Of a stretch of 64,000 nt of DNA, positions 9,666-18,939 are shown piece after piece. Both the position numbers and the translations under genes were made by a program. The stretch's first letter is position 1; the number at the start of each line of letters is the position of its first letter. Source of the stretch: CAIXSC01 sp046349915 (GTDB lineage Bacteria > Planctomycetota > Planctomycetia > Pirellulales > Pirellulaceae); assembly GCA_046349915.1 (NCBI GenBank), contig JAXMBL010000007.1:62001-126000 (forward strand), given 5' to 3'. The notes beneath the pieces are model-generated. The model was not told the origin of the DNA and did not search any database. It saw only the letters and a program-made list of their open reading frames with translations.

Positions 9666-10331
9666 TTGGAATTTTAGGACGGCCGTATCACGGTCGTCGA
9701 TGCTGGACAGGTCAATCGTTAAGACGGAACCGTCCCATTGTGTAATCGGTTCCGCCAACTCCACCACATCTCCCGCCCATGTGAACACTGCCGTGCCTTG
9801 GGTTCCGCGGTCGAGAATCGTTCGGCTTGTGTCCGCGGCATCGACGACATAGACCGCCAGTAGGTCTTCCAGTATGGGACCCTGAACGCTGCGGTCGAAC
9901 GCGGCCGTCAATTGCACTTGGTAAACGCGGGCGCCCGTCGCCTGCCCAACAGTCACTGTCACCAATGCTTCTTGATCCAGTGTTACTTGTTCTTGGAGCG
10001 TGCGCCGTCCGGGCCCGAATTCGTTGAGTTGATTGATAACTAGGAGTGCATCCAACGGCGCGACGAACTGGTCGCCGCTAGCGTCGATGAACGGCGAACC
10101 AATGGCATAAAGATCGGGCAACTTGCGCGACCCGTTGTTATTCAAGTCTTCGATGACCAGCAGCGCGTCTCGAGGCGCCACGTCACCATTAGCGTCGATG
10201 TCTAGTGAATCGGCGGGGCTACGCCAGGCCACGGCCAACATGCGACGATCTTCCAAGAGTTCAAAACCCGGGAAACGTTGGGGTCTACTGGCACGTTTTT
10301 TCGCCCAGGTTGGTCTTTGGCGTCGCACCAT
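9663..10331 (-). CDS. N-terminal part of the giant RHS protein: LEDRRML export-type motif and dockerin-like repeats
   Basis: The start at ATG 10331 is fixed by GGAGG five bases upstream; a farther ATG at 10349 lacks such a site. The 222-residue product begins MVRRQRPTWAKKRASR and then has FPGFELLEDRRMLAVAW, the basic plus LEDRRML motif found at the N-terminus of many planctomycete extracellular proteins. Two dockerin type I-like calcium repeats follow (DIDANGDVAPRDALLVIEDL and DASGDQFVAPLDALLVINQL, about residues 42-105), then a beta-rich region. It ends LKFQ at TAG. Alone it would be a small secreted dockerin-like protein. In phase with the downstream RHS frame, it is more likely the N-terminus of that protein. 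Confidence 0.75.
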   Translation of the reverse strand: MVRRQRPTWAKKRASRPQRFPGFELLEDRRMLAVAWRSPADSLDIDANGDVAPRDALLVIEDLNNNGSRKLPDLYAIGSPFIDASGDQFVAPLDALLVINQLNEFGPGRRTLQEQVTLDQEALVTVTVGQATGARVYQVQLTAAFDRSVQGPILEDLLAVYVVDAADTSRTILDRGTQGTAVFTWAGDVVELAEPITQWDGSVLTIDLSSIDDRDTAVLKFQ

Positions 10332-10395
10332 TTCGTCCTCCGAATGCACTTGGCGCTGTGAGCACTTTAGGGAGAGCTTGCCATCGTCACCCAGT

Positions 10396-11757
10396 TTACC
10401 TAGGAGCGAGGCAGTACAGATGATTGACCGTACGAATTAACAATCGATTGCCGGAGATTGCGGGCGACGCCATGACAACCTCGCCCATCTCGTTGCTCGC
10501 TACCTGCTTGTACGCTTTCCCCTGGGCGATCACGGTGACTTCGCCGAGTTCGCTTGCAAAGTAAATATGTCCACCGGCAGCTACGGCTGAAGCGGAATAC
10601 GTTCCTCCCCCCTCGCCAACGCGTTCGCGATAGATCAACTCGCCGGTCAGCGCGTCGCGCACCGCCAGCCGACCATTGTCATTGCAGGTATACAACAGCT
10701 TGTCCATCACGAGCGGGGTCGGCATGTAGGAGCCATCCCGTGGCTGCCACCATGCAAGTCCCTCGTTCTCTGGATGACCCGTCAAAGGCTCCTCGTCGGA
10801 AGGCGTTATGTCGCCGGTCGCGGTCGGTCGAATGGCGTACGTGGGAATGCGACCATGGCCATTGGTCAAGTAAATCAATCCGTTGGCATACAGCGGAGTA
10901 GGCACGGGAACATCGCCGCCGTTATTCAAATGCCAGATTCGTTCTCCAGTCCTCAGGTCGTAGCCTGCCATTTGACGGAATCCGTTACAGACAATCTGCT
11001 GTCGGCCTTGCGTCGTCACGATGAGCGGCGTCGACCACGTGGCTACTTCTCCTTTACGATCGATCCGACGAATCTCTCGTCCTGTCTTGAGGTCCAGGAT
11101 GGCGACGAAGTTGTCGTTCAGGCAGTCGCATTGAACGATCACTTGGCCATCATGAATGACAGGCGAGCTAGCAAACCCCCACTCCAGGTCCGGGGCGTCA
11201 TAAGGTCCGCTGTGTAGTTTTCCGAAGTCTCGAGTCCAAATCAGACGCCCCTCGAAATCGTAGCAGTACAAACCTTCGGACCCAAAGAACGCCACCACGT
11301 ATCGTCCGTCCGTGGCGGGAGTGCAATTGGCATGCGATGCCTTCAAGTGCCGCTTGATCGCAGGTTCGCCCACACGAGCGGCTTGGGTCCAGAGTATCTT
11401 TCCTGTCCGCAACTCGAGGCACAAAACCTTCCAGGTCCACGAGCCCGTATCCTTGGCCGATTCGCCCATTAATCCCGACCAGCCAGTTTCCAGGGCGGGT
11501 TTATCTTGCGAGGCATTCACCGCCGTGGTCAGGAACACTCGATTTCCCCACACGATGGGCGCTGAGTGACCCAATCCTGGGATCGCGGTTTTCCACGCTA
11601 AGTTGCGTCCAGTCTGCACATCCCATTCCGTGGGAGGATTGCCGCTGCCGATTCCCAACCCGCCATGTCCGCGAAACTGGGGCCAATGGTCATCGCCGTA
11701 GGCCACGGTTGCGATCGCCCACGCGATGAACAAGATGACTGTGCGGCAAGACTTCAT
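10396..11757 (-). CDS. Secreted PQQ-binding-like beta-propeller protein
   Basis: The product has 453 residues from ATG 11757, chosen because it starts a clear signal peptide (MKSCRTVILFIAWAIATVAYG) and has AGGA eight bases upstream. The mature N-terminus DDHWPQFRGHGGLG is the usual opening of planctomycete WxQFRGP-type quinoprotein-like propellers. Blades of the type RIWHLNNGGDVPVPTPLYANG and GKAYKQVASNEMGEVVMASP recur to the C-terminus, which ends NHLYCLAPR. The family adopts a PQQ-dehydrogenase-like fold, but most members lack evidence for cofactor binding, so a scaffold role is equally likely. A divergent promoter region of about 180 bp separates it from the next plus-strand gene. Confidence 0.8.
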   Translation of the reverse strand: MKSCRTVILFIAWAIATVAYGDDHWPQFRGHGGLGIGSGNPPTEWDVQTGRNLAWKTAIPGLGHSAPIVWGNRVFLTTAVNASQDKPALETGWSGLMGESAKDTGSWTWKVLCLELRTGKILWTQAARVGEPAIKRHLKASHANCTPATDGRYVVAFFGSEGLYCYDFEGRLIWTRDFGKLHSGPYDAPDLEWGFASSPVIHDGQVIVQCDCLNDNFVAILDLKTGREIRRIDRKGEVATWSTPLIVTTQGRQQIVCNGFRQMAGYDLRTGERIWHLNNGGDVPVPTPLYANGLIYLTNGHGRIPTYAIRPTATGDITPSDEEPLTGHPENEGLAWWQPRDGSYMPTPLVMDKLLYTCNDNGRLAVRDALTGELIYRERVGEGGGTYSASAVAAGGHIYFASELGEVTVIAQGKAYKQVASNEMGEVVMASPAISGNRLLIRTVNHLYCLAPR

Positions 11758-11937
11758 CGGGCGATTCCTGTCCGTTAGTGACACGATAACCAGGTCAACC
11801 CGCCAGTGTATCAACAATGGTCGGGTGAACGTACTCGCTTGGGGAACTCCAACGTGTGACACTGGTGACACGCTTGTGTCGCTTCATTATCGTACGGACG
11901 TCCCGTTCACTCGAACCCCACCGCCAGGAGATGCCTC

Positions 11938-12546
11938 ATGCTTCGTTTACTCACCGTCGGTCTGCTCTTTTCCACGACGGCCTTGATGGCCGCGGAGCCG
12001 GAAACCTTTAAGCTAAAAGCGCCAGCGGGGTGGAGTGGGGAAACCATCCAGCTTCCGCCCGGTTTTGCTCCGGAGATGAAGTTCAAGGGGGCTGAGCATA
12101 TTCGATTTGCGCCGGGAATGATGGACCCCGAATCCGATTCGTTCTTCTGCTACGCTTTCGTGTTCGAACTCCAACCGCAGCCAGCTCTGTCGGAAGCGGT
12201 CGTCAAAGAAGAGTTTCTCAAGTACTACCGAGGCTTGTGTGTCGCTGTGCTGCGAGGCAAGCCAGCGGGCGTCGATCCCGCGGCATTCACACTCGATTTG
12301 AAGCGAGTGGAACGCGATGCGAATGCTCTCCAAGGTGAAAGTGCGAAAGATATGACTCACTATCTGGCGACCCTGGATTGGGTCGAGCCCTTCGCCACGA
12401 AGAAACCGCAGAAACTGACTCTGGAAATTCAGACTTGGACCAAAGACGGTCGCAACTATGTCTTTGCCTGCGTATCGCCTCAACCCAGGAATGCGCCGAT
12501 CTGGAATCAACTGCACGGAATCCGCGACAGCTATATGAAGAATTGA
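11938..12546 (+). CDS. Secreted protein of unknown function
   Basis: The product has 202 residues. The start at ATG 11938 is supported by CAGGAG eight bases upstream and a signal peptide MLRLLTVGLLFSTTALMAAE. The mature protein opens FKLKAPAGWSGETIQLPPGF and is a compact mixed alpha/beta sequence with several aromatic residues, ending GIRDSYMKN. No catalytic motif or known family was recognised. It reads like a periplasmic single-domain protein. The next small secreted protein lies 118 bp downstream on the same strand and may share its transcript. Confidence 0.7.
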   Translation: MLRLLTVGLLFSTTALMAAEPETFKLKAPAGWSGETIQLPPGFAPEMKFKGAEHIRFAPGMMDPESDSFFCYAFVFELQPQPALSEAVVKEEFLKYYRGLCVAVLRGKPAGVDPAAFTLDLKRVERDANALQGESAKDMTHYLATLDWVEPFATKKPQKLTLEIQTWTKDGRNYVFACVSPQPRNAPIWNQLHGIRDSYMKN

Positions 12547-12664
12547 GCAACTCCTGGCTGTGTCTTCACAAACCTAGAACTCTCGCGTCCCTTGGAACGT
12601 GGAGCGGCTCAACTTTCGCTGGGAGAAAATCCGAAAGTAGAAAGAGGTAGGGAGGCACTCGAAT

Positions 12665-13165
12665 ATGGACTTTCGTCAATCTGTTTGGAGAATCACAGTT
12701 ATCGTCTGGGCGGCCATGCTGCTGGCGCCGACGAGTGCGTGGGCGGTCTATTTTCCGCTGAGCCCCTCCAGTGACGATTGGGGGATGAAGTATGAGATTG
12801 TGCTGAGCGATATGGAGGAGGAGCAGGTCAACGTCACGTTTACGCTGACGAACGCCGGTCGATTGACTCCGATCCACTCGGCGACGGTCGTGGCGTTCAG
12901 CCAGCCGTTGTCGGACGGCGGCCGTTCCTACCTGGTCAAAGTGGCCCTTGACCTCAAGGTCGCGAGCGACGGTTCGGCTCGGGCGGAAGTGCTGATTCCG
13001 AAAAAGCACGTGGAGAAATGCAAGATTCGCATCCTGACGCTCCACGTGGACGGCCGTCGCCAAACGGCTGGCGCCGCCTACTACGATCTGCCGCTCAAGA
13101 AGCCCGCGAAAGAAAAGTCGGTTGCCAAAAAATCCAAGAAGCCGAAGTCGAGCGACCAGGAGTAG
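12665..13165 (+). CDS. Small secreted protein with lysine-rich tail, unknown function
   Basis: The product has 166 residues. ATG 12665 follows a GGGAGG site by about nine bases and begins a signal peptide that ends near TSAWAVYFPL. The body has alternating beta-type sequence (VNVTFTLTNAG, SYLVKVALDLKVASDG, KIRILTLHVDGRR), suggestive of an immunoglobulin-like fold. The last 25 residues are strongly basic (KKPAKEKSVAKKSKKPK) and could bind an acidic polymer or nucleic acid. No family was recognised. It follows another small secreted protein on the same strand. Confidence 0.7.
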   Translation: MDFRQSVWRITVIVWAAMLLAPTSAWAVYFPLSPSSDDWGMKYEIVLSDMEEEQVNVTFTLTNAGRLTPIHSATVVAFSQPLSDGGRSYLVKVALDLKVASDGSARAEVLIPKKHVEKCKIRILTLHVDGRRQTAGAAYYDLPLKKPAKEKSVAKKSKKPKSSDQE

Positions 13166-13392
13166 GTCGGACTCGACGCCGTTTCTCAATGGCGGCACTT
13201 TCGATTGCCGCATTTCTAGAGATGCGTCATCACTGGCCTCTTAGCATCGCCAACTTCGCTTCCGCAAACGCCTGGCCCGTATCCTTCTCCATTGGACTCG
13301 CCGCTCACCGGTGAAACACGATATCCACACATTCTCGCAGACTGTCGGTTTGCCGATCGAAGGCTTGGTCATGGGCTATGGACTCGTGAAGA

Positions 13393-14652
13393 TCAACGGC
13401 TTTCGATCACGAACGCGGGACGCGAAAGCACTCCTTGGGCTCGGGCGCCGTAATAGTCCGAACGCCAAAAGTTCTTCAAGTCGTCAGACGTGATGAGTTG
13501 GAGGCCTGGAGTGGCGACCGCGGGATTACAGAGGACGTAGAGATTCTCGGCCGCGACGTAACCGCAGACGCTGAGAGTGTGGCCCGCGAAGCCGCCCGGG
13601 TATTGTGGTCCGATGTATTTGAAGTCCACGACCACGGGTCGACCCGCATCAAGTTCACTTTTCAGCATGGCGGTGGCTTCATCAAATCCGCTGTCGTCAG
13701 GAGTAAACGTGACCAGTTTCCATCGCTGTCCGATCTTTGCGGATGCATCCAGTAAGTGCCACCAGTCGGTGCCAGTACCGAGCGGCGATGGGCAAAGTTT
13801 CTTGAAATCCCATCCACTGATGTTGCCACCCTGAAAACGCGCAAAGGTAGCGCAAGCCGTGGAACCGCAGTTGTTGTAGCCTTGATGAATATGCGGCATC
13901 TGGACGAAGGCGAATTCGCCCGGCTGGGATCGGCGCCGTCGGAATTCGATAAGCTTGAGGAGATCGGCGCCCTGCTGAGCGGACGCGTTGCCCGACGGTT
14001 GAGCAGGATGCCCCGTGGCAGTTGTCGGAAAAAGCTGAGCGGCCTTCGACCAATTGGCTTTAGCCCCCTCGAGATCTCCGGCCTGGAATTGCAGTTCGCC
14101 TAGCACAATGAGGCCGGACGGGTCGTTCAACTCTGCCGCACGCTCGGCGAGTCGCCGTGCCTCCACTGGATCGGGTGGAACCCCTTCGCCGGAAAGAAGC
14201 GCCATGGCCGCCGTGGACGCTGCTCGTCCGTGGCCTTTCGCAGCGGCCTTTTTCCACCATTCGATGGCCGCGGTGCAGTTCTGTTCTGTACCCTGTGCGC
14301 CAAAGTAGCACTGACCAAGGTTATAGGCTGCCTGTGCCGATTGGTCTGCTGCCGCCTTGAAGTAGCCGAACGCAACCTCCGGCTTGCGTTTCAACATCAC
14401 GCCGCGCAGGTAAGCGAATCCGATGAAGTCCAATGCATCGGGGTGACCTTGGTCGGCCGCTCGATGCCCCCACATCATCGCCGCGGCATCATCTTTCGCC
14501 ACCTCTATTGCATCACGGTAACGAACGGCCAATGAAAGCTGCGCGGAGGGATCGCCTTGCTGAGCTTTCTCTTGTAATTCCTTCAAAGTCGGTTCGGCCG
14601 CGGTAATTGAGGCGGTTAGCAACAAGGTTAGAATTGTCGTAATGAGTTTCAT
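13393..14652 (-). CDS. Secreted Sel1-repeat protein with C39-like peptidase domain
   Basis: The product has 419 residues from ATG 14652, which begins the signal peptide MKLITTILTLLLTASITAAE. Sel1-like repeats cover about residues 25-210 (for example QAAYNLGQCYFGAQG and AAIEWWKKAAAKGHGRAAS). The C-terminal half resembles a C39-type papain-like cysteine peptidase: YNNCGSTACATFARFQGG puts a candidate nucleophile at Cys262, GHTLSVCGYV supplies the His near 376, and LCNPA the Asn/Asp partner. C39 domains usually process leaders next to an ABC transporter; none is present here, so the target is unknown. The gene is divergent from the leucine-rich-repeat gene at 14890. Confidence 0.75.
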   Translation of the reverse strand: MKLITTILTLLLTASITAAEPTLKELQEKAQQGDPSAQLSLAVRYRDAIEVAKDDAAAMMWGHRAADQGHPDALDFIGFAYLRGVMLKRKPEVAFGYFKAAADQSAQAAYNLGQCYFGAQGTEQNCTAAIEWWKKAAAKGHGRAASTAAMALLSGEGVPPDPVEARRLAERAAELNDPSGLIVLGELQFQAGDLEGAKANWSKAAQLFPTTATGHPAQPSGNASAQQGADLLKLIEFRRRRSQPGEFAFVQMPHIHQGYNNCGSTACATFARFQGGNISGWDFKKLCPSPLGTGTDWWHLLDASAKIGQRWKLVTFTPDDSGFDEATAMLKSELDAGRPVVVDFKYIGPQYPGGFAGHTLSVCGYVAAENLYVLCNPAVATPGLQLITSDDLKNFWRSDYYGARAQGVLSRPAFVIESR

Positions 14653-14889
14653 GATTGTTATAGGCGCGGTGTCGAATTCCCTGCTAGAAATCGCAGAATC
14701 CACCGTGGCGATTGAAGCTGCGGGGCATGATCAAATTTTTGTTTTCTCACTGTGACGGCCGCACGGGGCCTGGCCCGAATTCGACACTGGTTCCTTACGT
14801 TTGCATAGCCGCCTCGGAAAGAATTGCGAAGATCATCTACCAAAGCGTAAAATCGTGGCGGATACGTCATTACGGAGGTTTGATCTCCC

Positions 14890-16200
14890 TTGGAAAAAGC
14901 ATCCGATTTTCTTGCACAGATTGTCGCTGAGCCAGATCGCGATGAGCCGCGATTAGAGTATGCGCAGTGGTTGGAGGGGCGGAAAGATCCTCGCGGCGAG
15001 TTCATTCGCGTTCAACTGGAGTTAGCGCGACAGGCCGCGAACACTCCCGGGCGACAGAAATTGATTTTACGCGAGCAGGCATTGTTGAAGAAACATGCGG
15101 CTCGGTGGAATGAAGAGTTGCCAGCTTGGGCACGACACCATGCGCCCGGCTTCTACCGTGGGTTTCCGGAGATCCGCTGTACGGTCAGCGACTGGATCCG
15201 TGGTGCGCCGGCGCTCGTGGAACAACGTCCGCTTTATCGAGTGAACATGCAGGCGACTTCGGAGTCACTATTGCATCTGAGTGACTCGGTCGAATTACGC
15301 CATGTCCAACTGCTCGACCTTTCGTTCAGCAAGCTCGACGATGCTTCGCTTTCAAGGTTTGTCAGTTCACCGCATGTGGGAGCATTACGGGGGTTGTATC
15401 TGTGGCGCTGTGGACTGGGGGCGAAGGCGGCCCGCGCTATCGCCTCCTCGCTGTATTTAGTCAATCTGCGGAAGCTGCAACTGGAAGAAAACCGGATCAC
15501 AGCGGAAGGAGCCGAAGCGCTATCGCAATCCGATTCGCTTCGCAACTTGACCTCGTTCAGTCTACGAAGCAATCACATCGGGCCTGAGGGAGGCAAGTTT
15601 CTCGCGGGCGCCGCCCCTTTGAAAAAGCTTCAGTCGTTTGACCTGGGAAACAACGATCTCGGTGCGGAGTCGAGTGCGCGATGGTTCCGTTCTGCACCTG
15701 AACGACTGCAAAACTTGAGTTTTGTAGGCAACGCGATGGGGGATGAAGGCGCAGTGGCTTTGGCCGCGGCAACTCAATTGAGCACGCTGGAGTCGCTCGA
15801 CGTTTCCTACAACCAATTGGGTGCGAGCGCTGTGAGGACGCTCGCCTCAGCGCCACAACTGGCTTCTCTCCGTGAACTTAGCATCGGCGCCAATCCGCTG
15901 GGGTTCGACGGAGTGAAAGCGATGGCGATGTCGCCTTACTTCGCAAACTTGGAAGACCTGAATCTCGATGCCGCTGAGGTGGGAGACGACGGAGTTGCCG
16001 CACTGATCGAGTCGCGAACTCTGACAAAACTTCGGCGTCTCGGACTATGGGACGCAAAGATCGGCAATGCCGGCGCGAAGGCCATCGCGACAGCCCAGTC
16101 GCTCGAGTCGCTCGAGAGTCTATCTCTGTTGGGTAACCCGTTCGCGAAAGAGTGCCGCAAGCCTTTGCGTGAAAGGTTCGGCAAACGTGTCTCCATGTAA
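14890..16200 (+). CDS. TIGR02996 domain / leucine-rich-repeat (RNI-like) protein
   Basis: The product has 436 residues starting at TTG 14890, the first possible start after an in-frame TGA at 14881; GGAGG lies 11 bases upstream. Residues 1-45 form the planctomycete/myxobacterial repeat-companion domain TIGR02996 (DRDEPRLEYAQWLEGRKDPR, then GEFIRVQLELAR). From about 110 to 425 there are about 11 leucine-rich repeats of the ribonuclease-inhibitor type (LRKLQLEENRITAEGAEALS and LESLDVSYNQLGASAVRTLA are examples). No signal peptide is visible, so it is probably cytoplasmic. Such proteins are presumed protein-interaction scaffolds; the partner is unknown. Confidence 0.8.
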   Translation: MEKASDFLAQIVAEPDRDEPRLEYAQWLEGRKDPRGEFIRVQLELARQAANTPGRQKLILREQALLKKHAARWNEELPAWARHHAPGFYRGFPEIRCTVSDWIRGAPALVEQRPLYRVNMQATSESLLHLSDSVELRHVQLLDLSFSKLDDASLSRFVSSPHVGALRGLYLWRCGLGAKAARAIASSLYLVNLRKLQLEENRITAEGAEALSQSDSLRNLTSFSLRSNHIGPEGGKFLAGAAPLKKLQSFDLGNNDLGAESSARWFRSAPERLQNLSFVGNAMGDEGAVALAAATQLSTLESLDVSYNQLGASAVRTLASAPQLASLRELSIGANPLGFDGVKAMAMSPYFANLEDLNLDAAEVGDDGVAALIESRTLTKLRRLGLWDAKIGNAGAKAIATAQSLESLESLSLLGNPFAKECRKPLRERFGKRVSM

Positions 16201-16247
16201 AGAAGCAATCTTCTTATGAGATCACACTGCTCTCAGCCCGTAGCTGC

Positions 16248-17381
16248 CTATTCGCGAACTTCATAGCCATATTTCTCAATGAACGGCCGCCAACGACGCG
16301 AGATTTCGGCAGTTTGCTCAGCGGTCAACTCATAGCGATTGGTTTGGTACTTGCGAGTGCGATGCGCGTATTTCTCGATCCCTGGGCGGGCTTCTCCAAA
16401 ATCTCCCAAGTGCAGGCGATCGTAAATGCGTTCCATCTGCTCGACGGGATTGGCAACCAGATCTTCGTATTTCAATTCGACTAAACGGTCACCCACTGCG
16501 TCGCGTGCGGCTGCAAATGATTCGTGCAAGTGGCGGAAGTTCTCGAAGACCATTTCCTCGACTTGCGAATAGGGCGGCGACTGCAACGCATACTTCTCGA
16601 ACGTCGTTCGCCAGAAGTGTACTGTCGACGAATACAGCACATAAGGGTCGCGAACGATATGAATAAACTGCGCCCGCGGAAACATCTTGGCCAACGTTTG
16701 CAGGCGATAAGTATGTTGCGGGGATTTGAGCACCAACCGACCGGCCCGGCGATACAGCACGCTTTGATAGAATCGTCGCGCGGTTTGTTCCCAGGCCGCG
16801 AGTGCGGAAGGCGACAACGCCGACAGCTCGACGTAATCAGGATCTTGCGGTGGACGATTGGGAAAGGCGACCGTGAGAAAGGGACTGTGCGCTCCCAATG
16901 CGCACAAAGCAGTCTCATCTTCCTGGGGATGATCGAAACCGAACTTCATGTTGTCCCAAGGTCGTTTGCGGGGAATCAAGAAGTTCAGCCAGCGGCGGAC
17001 GATTTTCTCCGAAAGCAAGAAGTGATGCGGGGCCAGGCACTCATAAGTCGTGGGGCAGCGATGCCGGGGATCGATCGCCAACAATTCGTGCATGAGCGTG
17101 GTACCGCTACGCCAATGACCCAGGACAAACAGAGGATTATCGGGCACAGGGGTACGTCGGATTCCGGCGCCGTAGACGAGCGATTGCAGCAAGCCTAGAC
17201 TCGAATTGGCGGCTGCAAAAAACGAAATCCCCATCGCCTTCGGCCAGCATCGCCAGGAAACCGCGCAACGATTGCGGGCCAGCAGTCGCAGCCAGGGACG
17301 CAACGACATGCTGGAAAAGAGCTGTCCCTCGCTCCAACTGCTGGAAGGTTTTTCCGCGGCAGGCTTCTCCTCCGCCGTCAT
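16248..17381 (-). CDS. Sulfotransferase family protein
   Basis: The product has 377 residues. The PAPS 5'-phosphosulfate loop is FVLGHWRSGTTLMHELL (about 86-102) and the 3'-phosphate motif is FIHIVRDPYVLYSSTVHFW (about 220-238). Both fit the Sulfotransferase_3 type of PAPS-dependent sulfotransferases, which move sulfate from PAPS to a hydroxyl or amine. An N-terminal hydrophobic stretch (ISFFAAANSSLGLLQSLVYG) may associate with the membrane. The start codon overlaps the stop of the upstream MprF-like gene (ATGA, 17378-17381), indicating translational coupling. The acceptor is unknown; the pairing suggests a lipid or envelope metabolite. Confidence 0.85.
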   Translation of the reverse strand: MTAEEKPAAEKPSSSWSEGQLFSSMSLRPWLRLLARNRCAVSWRCWPKAMGISFFAAANSSLGLLQSLVYGAGIRRTPVPDNPLFVLGHWRSGTTLMHELLAIDPRHRCPTTYECLAPHHFLLSEKIVRRWLNFLIPRKRPWDNMKFGFDHPQEDETALCALGAHSPFLTVAFPNRPPQDPDYVELSALSPSALAAWEQTARRFYQSVLYRRAGRLVLKSPQHTYRLQTLAKMFPRAQFIHIVRDPYVLYSSTVHFWRTTFEKYALQSPPYSQVEEMVFENFRHLHESFAAARDAVGDRLVELKYEDLVANPVEQMERIYDRLHLGDFGEARPGIEKYAHRTRKYQTNRYELTAEQTAEISRRWRPFIEKYGYEVRE

Positions 17382-18619
17382 AGGACCGCCCCGTCAGGCG
17401 TCATCTGGGCAGGGACTATTTCCGCGGATGGTCTGACGGCGGCGGCCTCCTCGGCGACTTGTTCCGGGCGATTCAGATCTCGAATCAACCTTTCCGGCCG
17501 CCATGGCGGCTCGGCCAGCGACTTGCGAGTGGGATCGAAATAGTCCCGCCAGCAATGCTTGAGCAAGCGGAAGGGGTTTACGTACAACAAGCCCCATGTC
17601 ATGCCGATGGCAGTCAGGTTCGACCAGCCGAACTTCGGTTGGCAGGCAATGTACAGTTCCCGCCAGTGAGGACGAAAGCGACTTTTGAAGTGGTACATGC
17701 CGCGAACATCGTAGAGCGAATTACAGTACTTCCACAACGTGTTGCAGAAGAAACGCATCAGGAAGCTGTCGCCGCTGACAGTGGCATGCATGCGCACCCA
17801 AGGCACCATCGACAACGAAACGTACTGAACCTTCTCCTTCTTCAGTTGTCGCATTACTTGAAGCATGGCAAAGGGAATGATCCCTCGCGCCGCATCACGC
17901 CGCTTGCGAAAGATCTCGATGGCCCACATCGATCCATTCAGGCAGGGATTCAAAACTACAAACGCTTCGATGCGATCGCCTGTCTTGGCTACGAACAGCC
18001 GTCGTCGTCCCAGGTCGTGCGGATCGAATTGCCCCACGAAGAATTTCATTTCCCGACGATGTAAAGTTCCCGCCAAGTGATCTCGCGAGATCTCCAGCAA
18101 TTCAGGGGCAATGACGTCGCGGTAATGACACGCCTCCACATCGGCGTTAATTTCACTGACTGTGAGCCCCTGCTTCAGGCAACCGTTCTCCTGTCGTCTC
18201 AACCATTCATAAGGCTGACCTCGCCATTCCGTTTCGTCGAGCAACACGAGTGGCTCTTCGCCAACTTTCGTCATCTGGAATCCGTGCGCGCGGAACAGTT
18301 TGAAATCACTTCGCCCTAAACCGAAGAACGTGATTCGCCAACGGCGCGAACGAGCGAACTCCAGCAGTTCCACCAGCAGCTCTTCGCGATCGGCTGGATC
18401 GGCGAGCAATCCGCCGGCGATCTGCATGACCGATCCCCAGCGACAAAACGCGACCACGCCGCGCCGGCCCGATGAAAAGAAGTACTCGCGGTCTCCCTCC
18501 ATCGCAAGGTACGAATCGTACGAGTCGCCGTAGGTGAACGCACAATGCTCCAATCGTTGGGCAACGTCGCTCGGCAAGTCGCGGCGCGACTTGAAGTGTT
18601 GAGGAGGGAGTGCAAGCAT
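17378..18619 (-). CDS. MprF-type phosphatidylglycerol lysyltransferase-like domain protein (DUF2156)
   Basis: The product has about 413 residues from ATG 18619. No clear Shine-Dalgarno sequence is seen and an upstream TTG at 18829 is possible but less coding-like. The sequence follows the cytosolic GNAT-fold aminoacyltransferase half of MprF: CAFTYGDSYDSYLAMEGDRE, VVAFCRWGSVMQIAGGLLAD, RWRITFFGLGRSDFKLFRAH, then RRLFVAKTGDRIEAFVVLNP and the conserved ending LYDVRGMYHFKSRFRPHWRE. MprF catalytic domains transfer an amino acid from aminoacyl-tRNA to a lipid. The transmembrane flippase half is absent, so this is a soluble stand-alone version. It overlaps the sulfotransferase by four bases. Confidence 0.75.
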   Translation of the reverse strand: MLALPPQHFKSRRDLPSDVAQRLEHCAFTYGDSYDSYLAMEGDREYFFSSGRRGVVAFCRWGSVMQIAGGLLADPADREELLVELLEFARSRRWRITFFGLGRSDFKLFRAHGFQMTKVGEEPLVLLDETEWRGQPYEWLRRQENGCLKQGLTVSEINADVEACHYRDVIAPELLEISRDHLAGTLHRREMKFFVGQFDPHDLGRRRLFVAKTGDRIEAFVVLNPCLNGSMWAIEIFRKRRDAARGIIPFAMLQVMRQLKKEKVQYVSLSMVPWVRMHATVSGDSFLMRFFCNTLWKYCNSLYDVRGMYHFKSRFRPHWRELYIACQPKFGWSNLTAIGMTWGLLYVNPFRLLKHCWRDYFDPTRKSLAEPPWRPERLIRDLNRPEQVAEEAAAVRPSAEIVPAQMTPDGAVL

Positions 18620-18939
18620 GGCAACGGGTGGGCGAATCAAGGAGGCCAAGGAAGGGATCGAATCATGTCGATGCTTCAGAATATACCCTCGCGAACCGTG
18701 AAAACTAAGCGCTCGCCAAATTAGTTGTTTGCGGAAAGTGCTCTCCCGCAGCGCGGATTTGACGCCTAGGCACCCCCCCTGTGGCGATCCGGGGATTCGT
18801 AGTGATTGCGACGGTGTTGTGCGACGCAAAACGTTGGCCGGAATAAGGTTCCCAATCGAAAAAGTGGGGCAGGGCGGGCTTTGTCATCGTCGGGTGGGCC
18901 CCTCACTGGGGTACGATCCTCGTCGGCAGCCAGTACCAT
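18620..18939 (+). other. Intergenic region, no gene seen
   Basis: These 320 bases lie upstream of the MprF-like gene and downstream of the small minus-strand ORF. They hold only short frames with Arg/Pro/Ser-rich shadow composition and a run of C at 18773-18779. They probably contain the promoter of the MprF-like/sulfotransferase pair, but no convincing promoter motif was identified. Confidence 0.5.
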
